Below are positions 32,561 to 43,000 of a DNA stretch of 64,000 bases, one piece after another. The notes below the pieces were generated by a model, which saw nothing but the letters and a program-made list of their open reading frames with translations, searched no databases and was not told the DNA's origin. The translations under genes were made by a program, and so were the position numbers. Location of the stretch: NCBI GenBank assembly GCA_905221605.1, contig CAJNDS010000355.1:68913-132912 (forward strand), read 5' to 3'. Numbering within the stretch: the first letter of the stretch is position 1; every line of letters starts with the position of its first letter. Source of the DNA: Symbiodinium natans. Its lineage: Eukaryota > Sar > Dinophyceae > Suessiales > Symbiodiniaceae.

Positions 32561-35500
32561 CGCGGCACTGAGGCCCGCGGCTTTGCTGGACCTCCGATGG
32601 GCGAGGGAAACCTGACGCGCCCTTGAGCGGCCAGGACACGGCCCGCTGCAAGGGGCCGGTGTGCAGTAGTGGTAGGCAGCGGCCCGCCCCAAAAACACCC
32701 GCCCTGAACACAGAAACACCCGAACAGCCCCAACATCCTGAGCATCAGAACGCGCGTGGGGTGATTCTGGTCTGAGCGCGCCGCGTCATGGTTCGCGCGC
32801 TTGGAGTTGTGCGCACCGCGAACGCCTAAGGCTTCAAGAGCAGACGACGCGCTCTGCGGAGCCGCGACTGCCCCCTTGGCGCACGCTTCGCGTACCGCCC
32901 CCTCGGCTTGGGCATCAGTGAAAAACTGCCCATCAATGACCCTACCTGTCCTAACAGTAAGATCATCCACGTAGGCAATCCACTCCTTAGTATACTTAAG
33001 GCGCCTACCTCTGCCGGGGGCATAGGCCCTATCAACCACAAAGTTGAAATCATCTGGGCCGTTAATCGGGCCAAAGGTGAGGCCGACAGGGAGATACTTC
33101 CCTGATCTTGCCACAATGGCCAACACCTCGCGAGCACGCTTGGTGTTCCTAATCTGATTAAACCCACTAACCGCATCCACGAAGGTATACCAAACCGAAC
33201 CTACTGCGGCGGCGAGCACATCGCTGCCCCGCCGACAATAGTACGTGGAGCGCTTAATTCGGGCATTCACACGGCGGTAGTCAACCACCAAGCGTCGCTT
33301 CCTATGCCGCTTGTAGCTGGGCATTTCCTTGGTCGGAAACGGCGCAGATCCCCAAGCCGAGCTGCCGCGGATCAACTGACCCCGCTTGCATTCCTCTTCA
33401 AGCTTGTCGTCGACCCATTGCGCGGACTCGCCCCTCAGACTGTGAGGCTGGGACGAGACCGGCGGCCCGGTGGGGATGCAGTCGTGGGCGAACTTCCTGA
33501 CCGTGGTCCTGGTGGTGTCCTCCACCCAGAACCCAGCGGCCTTTCGCCGTATGACCTCCCTGACGGCTGCGATATCAGCATCGGTCAGCCCGGGTCTGGT
33601 TGGTCCAGGCTCGATCTTCAAACCCGACCATACGAGGTCTCTATAGGCCTCGGTGCGCCTAGGATCCTCCGCGACCTTCTCGCCCGCAAGAGCATAGACC
33701 TCAAGGTCAGCCCGGACGGAATCCCAGTCCTTGGCGTCCGCCTTGGTCCGCCAAAACGCTTCCTTCTCCGCGGCATACTTATCCACCTCCTTATCCAGCT
33801 CCGCACGCTCTGCTGGCGTGAGGTCCTCGCCCGACCGCACGTCCGGGAGGGGAACGACTGGAGAGGGCTGTGGCGCAGCCACGGCGCTATCTGCACCCGC
33901 AGTCGCAGGAAAGCTTTCAACTGCAGCGGTGCACAGCTCTTCTGCGCCCCTCAGATCAAGGTCCTGGAGCGAGGCGCAGAAAGCCGCCCCTATGAGGTTG
34001 TAGTCGGATTGCGCGCGCTCAACGTGCTTGTGCTGCACTGCGCCTAGCGCATCCGGCCTACTACACCTCAAACCTACCGATTCTAAACTGAAATCGGCGA
34101 GCCACAGGGCCCCGCTCTCAACGAGGTTGCCGCGGCCACTGGCCCGCGCGAACTGGCACATGTCAGCCCGCACGAAAGCCCAAGGCCAGCGTGGCTCTGC
34201 GAGCGTCCCAAACAAGGCGCCCCACTCCTCTAGCCGCCAAGGTTCCCACTCGCCTTTTTGCGCCTGCAAACGCAGCGCGACGTGGGCGCCCGCGCGCGTG
34301 CGTTCCTGCGCACACCGGACGACTAGCTGGAGGAAAGCCCGGGGCACATTCTCGCCCTCAAGCCCAATCACGAGCACCTTCGGCTCTGTGCGCAGAACAG
34401 CGCCGCTAATGGCCTCTAAGTGCTCTTCTGCGGCCAGGTTCCAGGTGATCCCGTAGGCCTGCTTGCCTTGCACAAAAGCGGGAACAACCCTGTACCCGTG
34501 CCTCCTAGCCGCGTCGGAAACGACCGCGTCACCCCAAGCAACCTCTAAGACATCGGCAACCCCACCAAGGAAATGCTGCCGGAACCAACTCTCGACAGCA
34601 CCCGACTCTGGGGAAGCCCTAGGCTGCAACGCGCGGGGTTCCGCGACCAAGAGGTCCGCGAGGGCCTCTTGGATCGAGAGCACACTCGTGCCGGCACGAG
34701 ACGCTCGCTCGAGGGTCCTGTCCTGCAACGAATACGCCCCCTTGTCCAACTTTCTGGCCGAGGCTGCAGCAAGCACGCCGTCGCGGTTTAGGTCGATTTT
34801 GGAAATGATTTCCTTCACAGAAACCGCTTCATGGGCCGGACGGGTCCCTTCTGAAAGCGTGAGCGCTCCGTCCTCGGCGATATATGCAAGCCGCCATTTG
34901 ACGCGAACCCCGCTGGCGTCGGGGAGATAGCGATGGACGCCGACCTGCGCACGGGCCGCATCCACCTGCGTGACCCGTCCTAACCTGCACACCTTCGGGC
35001 CTCCACCTACACCCCGATAGGCAATGCGGTCACCAAGGCGGAGGACGAAGTCCCTCCCGCGCCTGGTCAGCGTGAACTCCACCTGCTTGGCGTCGCCTTG
35101 AACCTGCTGCCCTAAGCTGGGGCGAGACAAGTCGTCCCCGCCGGTTTCATCGTCTTCAAAGACGACCGGCTCGCGGGATTCCGCGCCATCTGCATCCGCA
35201 GGAACAAGAATGCAGTCTTCTGCGTGCGCCTCCATCGGGCCGCGCCGGGCGGAAGAAGTACCCCCCGACTCCATCGACACGGGCTCCAAGGTGAGCCTGT
35301 GGCCCTTGACTTCCAACACGCGCCAGGGGCCGGTCAGACCCGGTTTCCAAGGCACACGCCCCGCCCCCTCTGAACGGGCCCTCGGAGCGTTCCAGACCAC
35401 TCGGTCGCCTGGTTTAAGGTCCACAGTGCGCCTATGACGGTTTGCAAGTTTCGCCCGCGCTTCTGAAGACCGCGTCCAGTGCTCTCGGACCGCAGCAGCT

Positions 35501-38500
35501 AGCTCCGAGAACTGTTTGAACTGGCTCCGAGCCCAATCAGAGATGGGTTCAAACTGCAAGGCGTCTCGCAGGACGTCCTTTTCAAGTGGTAGAGCGAGCG
35601 ACCAGCTCCGCTCTAGGTCCCTCGGGGTATACCCGTGGGGTCCCGGAGTGTTGTCTATGACGTACTCCGCCACCACGAGCCAATCCGACCAAGCTTCGGA
35701 AAGGGAGGCGCCGACTTGTCTGACGACCGCCCCCAGCACCTTTTGAACTTCTTGGTGGACTCGCTCGTTTGCGCCCAACTCACATGGCCTCAAGGGCGCG
35801 CTAAACCGCCACTCGGTCCCAAGCATCGCGCTGAGTTCTGCCATGAGCGCGTTCTTGAACTCTGGCCCTCTGTCTGACCTGATGAGGCTCGGGATCGTCC
35901 TGCTGCGAAGCACACAGCGCACGAACGCCCTCCTGACTTCCGCATGAGTCAGAGACCTCATCGGCTCGAGGAGGACAGCATGACTGAGGCAATCGAAGTA
36001 CGTAAGCGAGTACCTATGCCCCTCCCTGTCCTCTCGGTTCGGACCCTCACAGTCCACGCTGACCTCCTGCCAGCATGTCTCGGCGCCACACTTGACCGCA
36101 CGAGCTTCAACCTTCGTCGGTCGAGAGCGGCCTTTAATGCAGGCGAGACACTTGGCGACCCAGGTCCGCACATCTTTCTCCAAATCGGGCCACCAGACTG
36201 CCCTCTCCAGCAGCTTGATGGTAACCTCGGCAGACCTATGGGCCCCAAGGACTCCACAGTGGACTGAATTGTAGCAGGCGCGGCGCCAGGTCACCCCATT
36301 CGCGCCCGCAGCCCCGTTGGGAACCACTGGGACGACGACGGTTTGACCCGTCCTGAGGGTCACCTCGCGCTCCAACAACCCGTCTCCGGATATCACCATC
36401 GGCGGCTCCGGCTTGCGAATCGAGCCCGCCAATGAGGGATCGCGCCGCTGCCCCTCGTACCACGCCGTACGAAGGGATCCCGTGACTCGGAACTCCGAAA
36501 TGTTCGCCGCGTCCCTCGCCTCGACCGCAAGCTGTTCGCGACGATTTTCGTCCTCCCCCGCGGCCAGGCTCAAAGACGGAACACCGCCCTTAAACTCGAT
36601 CTTGACCTTGGTTGAGTAATGGTCCCAAATGCACAGGATGGGGCTATGGCTGACGAGCTCTAGAACCACAGCAGGGCCCTTGTGCTTCTCACCCATAAAC
36701 GCCAAAACTCTACCCTTCAGCCTGCACTCATTGGCATTCTTCCCGCGACTGATAGCGCCCGCGGTCCAATGCCCTTCTACGCCCTCATTGGACGCAGAGA
36801 ATTGAGCAAGGACCCTTGACGCCTGCCGGGTAGAACCGCGGGGATCCGAGGCTTCTCCGGTTGCCCGCCAGCCAATGACCTGAGTAACCCTACCCACAAG
36901 GGCTATCAGCTTGCCAAAGGAGGGGTCTAAGGCAACCTCTTTGCCCTCAGACCTCCAGAGCACTTCGCACTGCTCATTCACGACATGTCTGTGGCCGTGC
37001 CAGTTCACCACTGACGACCAATGCACGACGATGTCGCCCTGAACCGCATCCAGGGGCGAGCAGTTATGCCCCGCCACCACAGCACCATCTTCTCTAACCA
37101 CCCATGTGGTCCAGTAAGGCTTCACATCGCCCCACTTGGAAAGATCCTTGTGCTGGGAGCCGAGGCTGAGCTTCATGGAATGGCTCTTCTTCCATATCTT
37201 CCCACTCAGCATGCCATATGCTGTGGGAACTGGAGCATCTTTGGGCGTAGTCCTGAACCCTACCGCCCATTGCTGGATGGTTGAGGACCTAACCCTAAAC
37301 AAACCTCCTGTCCTATCCAAGGTTGCAAGGACGGAGTTGACCTCTAGGCCCACCTCATGGGCCTCAAGGTCGCCCTCAAGCGGAGGTTCGGGCTCCTCCC
37401 GCTCGGCTATCTCTACCGAGGTATCGACTGCCTCTTTCTCGATGCAGGCTGGGCAGCGAGAAAACAGGTAGGTCCGCTTGCCGCAGATGCACAGACCCTC
37501 ATGGTCCCAGAGGGGTCTTGACGGTTCGTCCAGCATCCCTCTAATGCTGGCATCATCAATGGAACGAACCGCGTCCAGCCTCAAGGACCGCAGAACCTCC
37601 GCCCCCAATGCCTGCTTCCCTACGATCCCAAAACCTCGCAGGGGAGGCTCCGGAAAATCCTTCTTGAGTTCCGGACAAGCCTCGGCCACTTCCAAGTGGC
37701 CTTGCTGCGTGCGCCAAAGGCGTGGCCGCACCGCCCAGATAGCCTTGATGCCTGCCCAAGCCTCTCCTACAGCCCTAGCTTCTTTGCGCTGCAGGTTCCT
37801 TGCTTGGAGCGTGAGCTCAACAACCAAAGGCCACCTAAGGACGGCTGTGACCAGCCCGCCTTGTCCAAGTCCTACGAGGAACTGCGGACGAAACCCCGAA
37901 GCTTCCCTAAGAGCCTTGGCACACGAAGTGAGCAAGTCGACCCTGATCCGCTTGATCTTCTTGGTCCCTGCGAGCCTGCCGGCCCCGCAATCGAAATGCG
38001 AGGCGAGCCCGTCGGTATCCTCAAACGGACCCCAACAACCCCTGACAGCCACAGAAACCCCAGGGAGGCTCGCTTGGAAGACGCGCCTGATCTCAGTCAG
38101 CTCTGCGTCCTGCTCTTTCCAACGCGCGTAGTCAAAGACAACCATGACGCGCACCGGAAGGGCTGCGACGACGCACATCGGCACAGCCGCGGCCTGGACA
38201 CGGCCCGCAGGCTCTGGGACGGCGTCGTTGCCGACCGCCCAGGGCACTGGTCCGTCACCCTCAGTACCCTCTCCTAGGTACTGGTCCAGGTCGAATCCTC
38301 GGAGTTGGCCCGAAAGGCCCTCGAGGTCTTTCGTCCTCGCCGCAAGGAGCGCATCCCGATCTTTGGGATTGCGGCTAAAACTGTCACCCAGCGTCGCCGA
38401 GCGACCGCTAAGGCTCCTTATTTCGGACCCATCCATAAGGATTTCTGCAACCCACCGGACGAGCTTCGGATCCATTCCGATGTCCGATGTTTGCGCTCGG

Positions 38501-39720
38501 GTAAGGTTGGCATGATCTGTCCAACACAGAGTCCGAATAGAGCCAAACATGCGGCGTGTCGCCCGCTTTACCTCGAGCTGGGCAAACGCCTCCTGTATCA
38601 AGGGCGGCCAGTTCTGCTGCGCGGGGGTCAAGCTCTTCGAGTGCGTCATAAGCACTTTGAGCTGGCTCAAGTCACGCGTCATCTGCACGACGCTGCCCCC
38701 TACCGCGATGCCCGACGCATCCGCGATCTGCTCAAGGGGACACGACCCATCCGCAGCAGAGGCCTCATCGAAGGTAGCCAAATTGATGCGATTCTGCATC
38801 ATGCGCTTAATCGCTTTAAAGGCTTTGCAACCCTCGGTGGCGGCTGAGCCCAGCCCGCCTTCAGGAAAGACGGCGCCTGGCTTCTGCCACTGCCCTAAAA
38901 TCTTGGCTGCGTGCCCATACTCAACAGGCAGGTAGCCGCGCAACCAGTTTGCGCAACCCAAAAATTGCTGAATGTGAAGTTTCTCCCAGAGCGGGGGAAA
39001 GTCAATCACCGCCTGACAACGCTCTTCGTCAGGCGAACTCCCGTCCCGCCCAATGTTGTGTCCCAGGAGCTTGCCTTTGGAGACACAAACTTCGGCCTTG
39101 CTGATTCCAAAGGAGAACCCAAACAAGATTGACTTATCTAGGAAACCCTCTAAGGAAACGAGGTGGTCGAGGAGGTGCGGGCACGCTTTAGGGTGCCGGG
39201 CGCGCATATCTGCCGCGAGCTTCTCATAATAGTAGTCCGTTGGGGGCTCTTCGATCATCTTCTCGATGTCCCAGCTCTCCACGATATGATAGCTCGGGCA
39301 GCGCGCCGTATCGACCGCGTCTGCTGGGCGCACAGCATCACTTGCGCCTCTTCCAGCCGTGGCCGATCCCTCACGCCAGCCAGCCCAGCGTGGCCCCTTG
39401 CGCGTCCTAAAGACCGCGAGGCGTTCGGTGACGGGAACTTCATCGCTACACGCAACGCTTTCCGCCACACGCAAATCCCTCGTGTCCCAGAGACGCCACG
39501 CCTCACCTACGCGCTGAAGCAAGCACGTTTCGTAAGGCGCCTTCTCGACCGCCAGAGTCCCGAGGTCCTTCTGCGCAGGGCGCCTACCCCACACAGACGC
39601 GTAACCACCAGGCGCCTCCCACCAGCTGTCGACGCTTGGAAGGTGGTCCAAGCAAGTAAGCACTCCAGGCTCCTCAACAGGGAACCGGGCCGCTCCCGCC
39701 CCACACCGAAGCGAGAACAG
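32461..39720 (-). CDS. pol: Pol polyprotein with permuted reverse transcriptase
   Basis: Open from 39720; the 2400-codon numbering here starts at the GTG at 39663. There is no convincing ATG, so it is probably a fusion product. Residues 165-300 match the Ty3/gypsy RT thumb (LLGHNIGRDG, QQFLGCANW). Residues 310-430 are RNase H with IADASG D315, E358, TDH D383 and D427. Residues 500-640 are unrecognised. CICG...CPAC at 725-740 is a zinc ribbon. Integrase spans 1120-1340: H1135, H1142, C1172, C1175, then D1204, D1264 and E1300, a DD35E spacing. Residues 1700-1850 resemble a degenerate SAM-methyltransferase fold. RT fingers and palm come last (2076-2250): VVDYRRVN, FVDAVSGFNQI, GLTFGPINGP and YVDD at 2231-2234. 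The last 50 or so residues overlap the next frame. The usual order is RT, RNase H, integrase; here RT is cut between palm and thumb. Confidence 0.92.
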   Translation of the reverse strand: MFSLRCGAGAARFPVEEPGVLTCLDHLPSVDSWWEAPGGYASVWGRRPAQKDLGTLAVEKAPYETCLLQRVGEAWRLWDTRDLRVAESVACSDEVPVTERLAVFRTRKGPRWAGWREGSATAGRGASDAVRPADAVDTARCPSYHIVESWDIEKMIEEPPTDYYYEKLAADMRARHPKACPHLLDHLVSLEGFLDKSILFGFSFGISKAEVCVSKGKLLGHNIGRDGSSPDEERCQAVIDFPPLWEKLHIQQFLGCANWLRGYLPVEYGHAAKILGQWQKPGAVFPEGGLGSAATEGCKAFKAIKRMMQNRINLATFDEASAADGSCPLEQIADASGIAVGGSVVQMTRDLSQLKVLMTHSKSLTPAQQNWPPLIQEAFAQLEVKRATRRMFGSIRTLCWTDHANLTRAQTSDIGMDPKLVRWVAEILMDGSEIRSLSGRSATLGDSFSRNPKDRDALLAARTKDLEGLSGQLRGFDLDQYLGEGTEGDGPVPWAVGNDAVPEPAGRVQAAAVPMCVVAALPVRVMVVFDYARWKEQDAELTEIRRVFQASLPGVSVAVRGCWGPFEDTDGLASHFDCGAGRLAGTKKIKRIRVDLLTSCAKALREASGFRPQFLVGLGQGGLVTAVLRWPLVVELTLQARNLQRKEARAVGEAWAGIKAIWAVRPRLWRTQQGHLEVAEACPELKKDFPEPPLRGFGIVGKQALGAEVLRSLRLDAVRSIDDASIRGMLDEPSRPLWDHEGLCICGKRTYLFSRCPACIEKEAVDTSVEIAEREEPEPPLEGDLEAHEVGLEVNSVLATLDRTGGLFRVRSSTIQQWAVGFRTTPKDAPVPTAYGMLSGKIWKKSHSMKLSLGSQHKDLSKWGDVKPYWTTWVVREDGAVVAGHNCSPLDAVQGDIVVHWSSVVNWHGHRHVVNEQCEVLWRSEGKEVALDPSFGKLIALVGRVTQVIGWRATGEASDPRGSTRQASRVLAQFSASNEGVEGHWTAGAISRGKNANECRLKGRVLAFMGEKHKGPAVVLELVSHSPILCIWDHYSTKVKIEFKGGVPSLSLAAGEDENRREQLAVEARDAANISEFRVTGSLRTAWYEGQRRDPSLAGSIRKPEPPMVISGDGLLEREVTLRTGQTVVVPVVPNGAAGANGVTWRRACYNSVHCGVLGAHRSAEVTIKLLERAVWWPDLEKDVRTWVAKCLACIKGRSRPTKVEARAVKCGAETCWQEVSVDCEGPNREDREGHRYSLTYFDCLSHAVLLEPMRSLTHAEVRRAFVRCVLRSRTIPSLIRSDRGPEFKNALMAELSAMLGTEWRFSAPLRPCELGANERVHQEVQKVLGAVVRQVGASLSEAWSDWLVVAEYVIDNTPGPHGYTPRDLERSWSLALPLEKDVLRDALQFEPISDWARSQFKQFSELAAAVREHWTRSSEARAKLANRHRRTVDLKPGDRVVWNAPRARSEGAGRVPWKPGLTGPWRVLEVKGHRLTLEPVSMESGGTSSARRGPMEAHAEDCILVPADADGAESREPVVFEDDETGGDDLSRPSLGQQVQGDAKQVEFTLTRRGRDFVLRLGDRIAYRGVGGGPKVCRLGRVTQVDAARAQVGVHRYLPDASGVRVKWRLAYIAEDGALTLSEGTRPAHEAVSVKEIISKIDLNRDGVLAAASARKLDKGAYSLQDRTLERASRAGTSVLSIQEALADLLVAEPRALQPRASPESGAVESWFRQHFLGGVADVLEVAWGDAVVSDAARRHGYRVVPAFVQGKQAYGITWNLAAEEHLEAISGAVLRTEPKVLVIGLEGENVPRAFLQLVVRCAQERTRAGAHVALRLQAQKGEWEPWRLEEWGALFGTLAEPRWPWAFVRADMCQFARASGRGNLVESGALWLADFSLESVGLRCSRPDALGAVQHKHVERAQSDYNLIGAAFCASLQDLDLRGAEELCTAAVESFPATAGADSAVAAPQPSPVVPLPDVRSGEDLTPAERAELDKEVDKYAAEKEAFWRTKADAKDWDSVRADLEVYALAGEKVAEDPRRTEAYRDLVWSGLKIEPGPTRPGLTDADIAAVREVIRRKAAGFWVEDTTRTTVRKFAHDCIPTGPPVSSQPHSLRGESAQWVDDKLEEECKRGQLIRGSSAWGSAPFPTKEMPSYKRHRKRRLVVDYRRVNARIKRSTYYCRRGSDVLAAAVGSVWYTFVDAVSGFNQIRNTKRAREVLAIVARSGKYLPVGLTFGPINGPDDFNFVVDRAYAPGRGRRLKYTKEWIAYVDDLTVRTGRVIDGQFFTDAQAEGAVREACAKGAVAAPQSASSALEALGVRGAHNSKRANHDAARSDQNHPTRVLMLRMLGLFGCFCVQGGCFWGGPLPTTTAHRPLAAGRVLAAQGRVRFPSPIGGPAKPRASVPRWVEEGRRAGARARAQALRAGRARPRSTTCSAC

Positions 39721-40018
39721 TCACCGCAGCAAGGACCGATAGCACACCGATCCTGGCGCCGGTACGCAGCCGCCCAAAGGACCGCGCACACGAGGAACAA
39801 CCTTGGAAGCTTCTTGCCGCGGCCCTGGACGCGGACCCGCAAGCAAAGCACGGGTCGTGGTCAACCGAGGCAACGGCGACCCCACAATCCGCACATACCT
39901 GCGGAGACGGCTCCGACTCGAAAACCGTCTCAACCGCGCCACAACCACAGGCCGCAGTGCTTACGAGGCCGGAACGCACTTCCGCAACAACCTCGCCCAG
40001 CTGAAAGGGAGAGAGTGA
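39674..40018 (-). CDS. Cys-rich linker frame between Gag and Pol
   Basis: Open in the -1 frame relative to Gag, overlapping the last 55 nt of Gag. It has no ATG, so it would be reached only by frameshifting or splicing. After the slip it encodes about 110 residues with CGCG, CADCG, CFACG and CSSC pairs, which look like a small zinc ribbon. A hydrophobic stretch (GVLSVLAAVTVLASVW) follows. It overlaps the open start of Pol at 39674-39720, and joining to Pol would need a further +1 shift or a splice. I do not recognise a named domain. Confidence 0.5.
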   Translation of the reverse strand, partial: SLSPFQLGEVVAEVRSGLVSTAACGCGAVETVFESEPSPQVCADCGVAVASVDHDPCFACGSASRAAARSFQGCSSCARSFGRLRTGARIGVLSVLAAVTVLASVWGGSGPVPC

Positions 40019-43000
40019 TCACACTCTTGGGCTGCGAGCAACACAAACCCTTTTCCCTCTCCTGTGGGCCAAAGGCCTGGTACGGCCTCGACCCCGCACT
40101 CCACCGGAAGCACTACCTCGGACAGGGATCCCTCTGCGGAGACTCCTTGCTCCCGCACGACAGGCACCAGCACCCCGTCGCCTGGCGAGAGCTCGAGAGG
40201 CTCTTCCCCGTCGTAGCGGAGGAGCTCCCGGCTTCCGCCCCCAGGCTCGGTGCATGACGCGTCGTCCAGGCTCGACAACCGCGCTTCGAAGGCGTAGGCC
40301 CTGTCCTTCCGGGTCTTGCTGTGATCCTCGCACCTGGGCATCCTGATTCCCAGCGTGTCGAGGACGTGAAAGTCGGGACCCGGCCTGAAGCCCAGGCCCA
40401 TCCTTCCGGCGCAGTCCAACGCTCTGCCGCCGAGGATCAGTCCGTGCCAATCGGACGTCCCCCTGGCTGCGATTTTGCATCGCACGAAAATTTCAGTGTT
40501 GGGGCGACAGTCGTCCGCCGTCCTGCCTTCCAGCAGCGTGACGCGCAAGACTGCTGCCCCCTTCAGAGGAACGGGGGCTCCCGAAGCAATGCCATGCACA
40601 TATTCGGGGTGGACCCACTTCTCGAGTCTCACGACCGGGAAGCCGGGATCTTCGGTACCGATCCCCAGCTCTGCAGCCCGGTTCATCATGCCCACCACAA
40701 GTTCCTCGGTCACGTGGTTTGCGCCGGCGCATCCGTCGAGCATGCACTCGACCTTACGGTCGAGCACCTGGACTACCGTTCTGTACTGGTAGCCTCCTGG
40801 CTCGTTGTCCGCCAGGTTCCACCAGTCCTTCGGCAGATCGTCCAGGGTGGCGAACTTGTCCCGCCCGCCCTTGCTCAACGGAAGCGCGTGCTGCTGCACC
40901 GCGGCGCGTCCTGCGGCTCCTGAGACGCCTGCCTGGACGCCTGAGCTGCCTATCTGGACACTGAACGCGGCGAAGGGGTTGGACATGGAAGCACCGGAGG
41001 GCGCGGCCCAGTTGGCAGGCAAGGCCGGCGTCCCTCCTGAGGTCGTCAGGTTGTGGACCATGTCGCAGCTGGCTCCTTTCTTGCACGACCCATTCTTGGA
41101 GAAAAAGGGGCAAACAGTGCCTGGTGGCTTTGCCGCGCCTTTGGCCGCAGCCTTAGGCTTTGCGCTGGCCTTAGCCTTGCCACCTCCCTTCCCCTTGCCC
41201 TTACCTTTCGCAGTGGCAAAGGTTTGGTCACCCTTCTTGGCCGCGAGAGCTTTTCTGCGGAGCTCCTTGTCGTGGCTGTACGGGCAGGCATCCCCTTTCG
41301 GGCAATTCCCGTGGTCGCGAAAGTGGAAGCAGATCTTCTTGTCCGTTCCTTTGCCAGCTCCCTTCGACGCAGCGGCAAACGTCTGATCCGCGCCAGCCTT
41401 GGCCGCGGCAGCTGCTCCCTTCGCAGCAGCCTTAGCGGCGGCCTTGAGGCTCCGAATCTCCTTCTGAGCCTCGGCTAGCGCGACCGACGGGTCCGCGCTT
41501 GGAGAGCCGGTCGTGGAGTACACAGAGTGGGAAACAGCCCGGTGCGCTGCTTCCCTCTGTTCGTACTCCAAGACGACTTTGTGGCTCTCCTCCCAAGTCT
41601 GCGGCCCTCTCAGCCCGCCGTCCTTGGGATCGCCGGGCCACAACCGCTTGTCGTTACGTATCTCCTTTTGGAGATACGGGGGCATCTTGCGGAGGTACGA
41701 GAGATACAACTCTCGTGGGGTCTTCCCAAGACCCACCGCCTCAAGGTCCGCGATCGACGCCTCAAACAAAGGCTCGAATTGGTGGCCTGTGAGCTTGCCC
41801 TTAGCGAGGGAGGCATGCTCACCATCCACGCGGACTTCTCTTTCCTCCCGCGATTCCCCGAACATCAAGTGCTTGTTCTTGATGCGGTCGTACACTGCCT
41901 GTGGGTCGGAGAGAACCTCTCCCGACTTCCACGCTGCGCGGTAGGCGTTCGTGTACGTCTTCATGCGCGAGCCGCGGCAGCGCCCGCGTAGCGCTAGCAG
42001 CTTCTCGCGCGCACTCATACCGCGACAGTTGTTGGCGAGCGCGCAGACGTCCTCGAACTCCTCGTAGAACAGGACAACGTCTCGCGCGTCCGACTTGTCG
42101 TCGGTCAGCGTCGGCCACGTGAGGTCAGTTTTGACCGTCGTTATGGAGCTTTGCCCGCCCCTCTGCGCTAACGCTTCTTTCAGCGCTTCAGTTTGGGCGG
42201 CGAGTGCGGCGGCGAAATCGCCCGCCGGGTTTTGGGACCCGGTCTGCGAACCTCCGCCGTCTGAACCTCGCTTCAGGGCTTCTATCTCCATCTCCAGCGC
42301 CGCGAGCTTTGCGCGCAAAGGGGAATCGCCGTCCGTCGCGCCCAGGTCACGGGCCGCGGAAGGACCACCTGCAACCTCGGCAGTGTGTAAACCTCCACGG
42401 TCCAAACCTACCCCCAACCCACTTGCAGTCGCAGGCTGTGGGAGCCCTGGGGAACGCGGCCCCACGGCTTCAACTGGCACATCGGACGGGGAGCTCCAAA
42501 CCTTCTCTTGGCTCGAGCTTTCTTTTCCCCCTAGCGCGAGGATAAGCTCCCCGATGCATTGGATTTCACGCTGAATCTCCTCTGCGTCTTCGGGGTCCTC
42601 GCCACCGCGCAAAGCCGCGACCGAGAACCTGGTCCGCAGCCGACGGACCATCTTTGTCGGATGCCAGTCCCCGCCTATCTTCGAGAACTCATCCGCAAGG
42701 AGGGTGGCTTTGGTGCTTAAGGCGTCAAGGTCACGGGAGCTCACCGTGACTCCATGCGCTTTGAGCGCGAGGACAATCCGCGAAACGCGCGTCAAGTAGT
42801 CCGCGACCGGTTCTTGGTCTGGACGGAAAATCGCGCGCAGCTCCGCCTGCAAGCCCTCTGCGGTGCCTGGCACTGAACCTGCTGTCGACGGCGGACCGGA
42901 CGGTCCCGCCGGGCGGGACCCTGGTGCCGTAGCAGGGACATAGGCAGCACCGGTAGGGACCATGGCCAGCTCCCTAGCCGCGGCGCTGACGTCCACCCGC

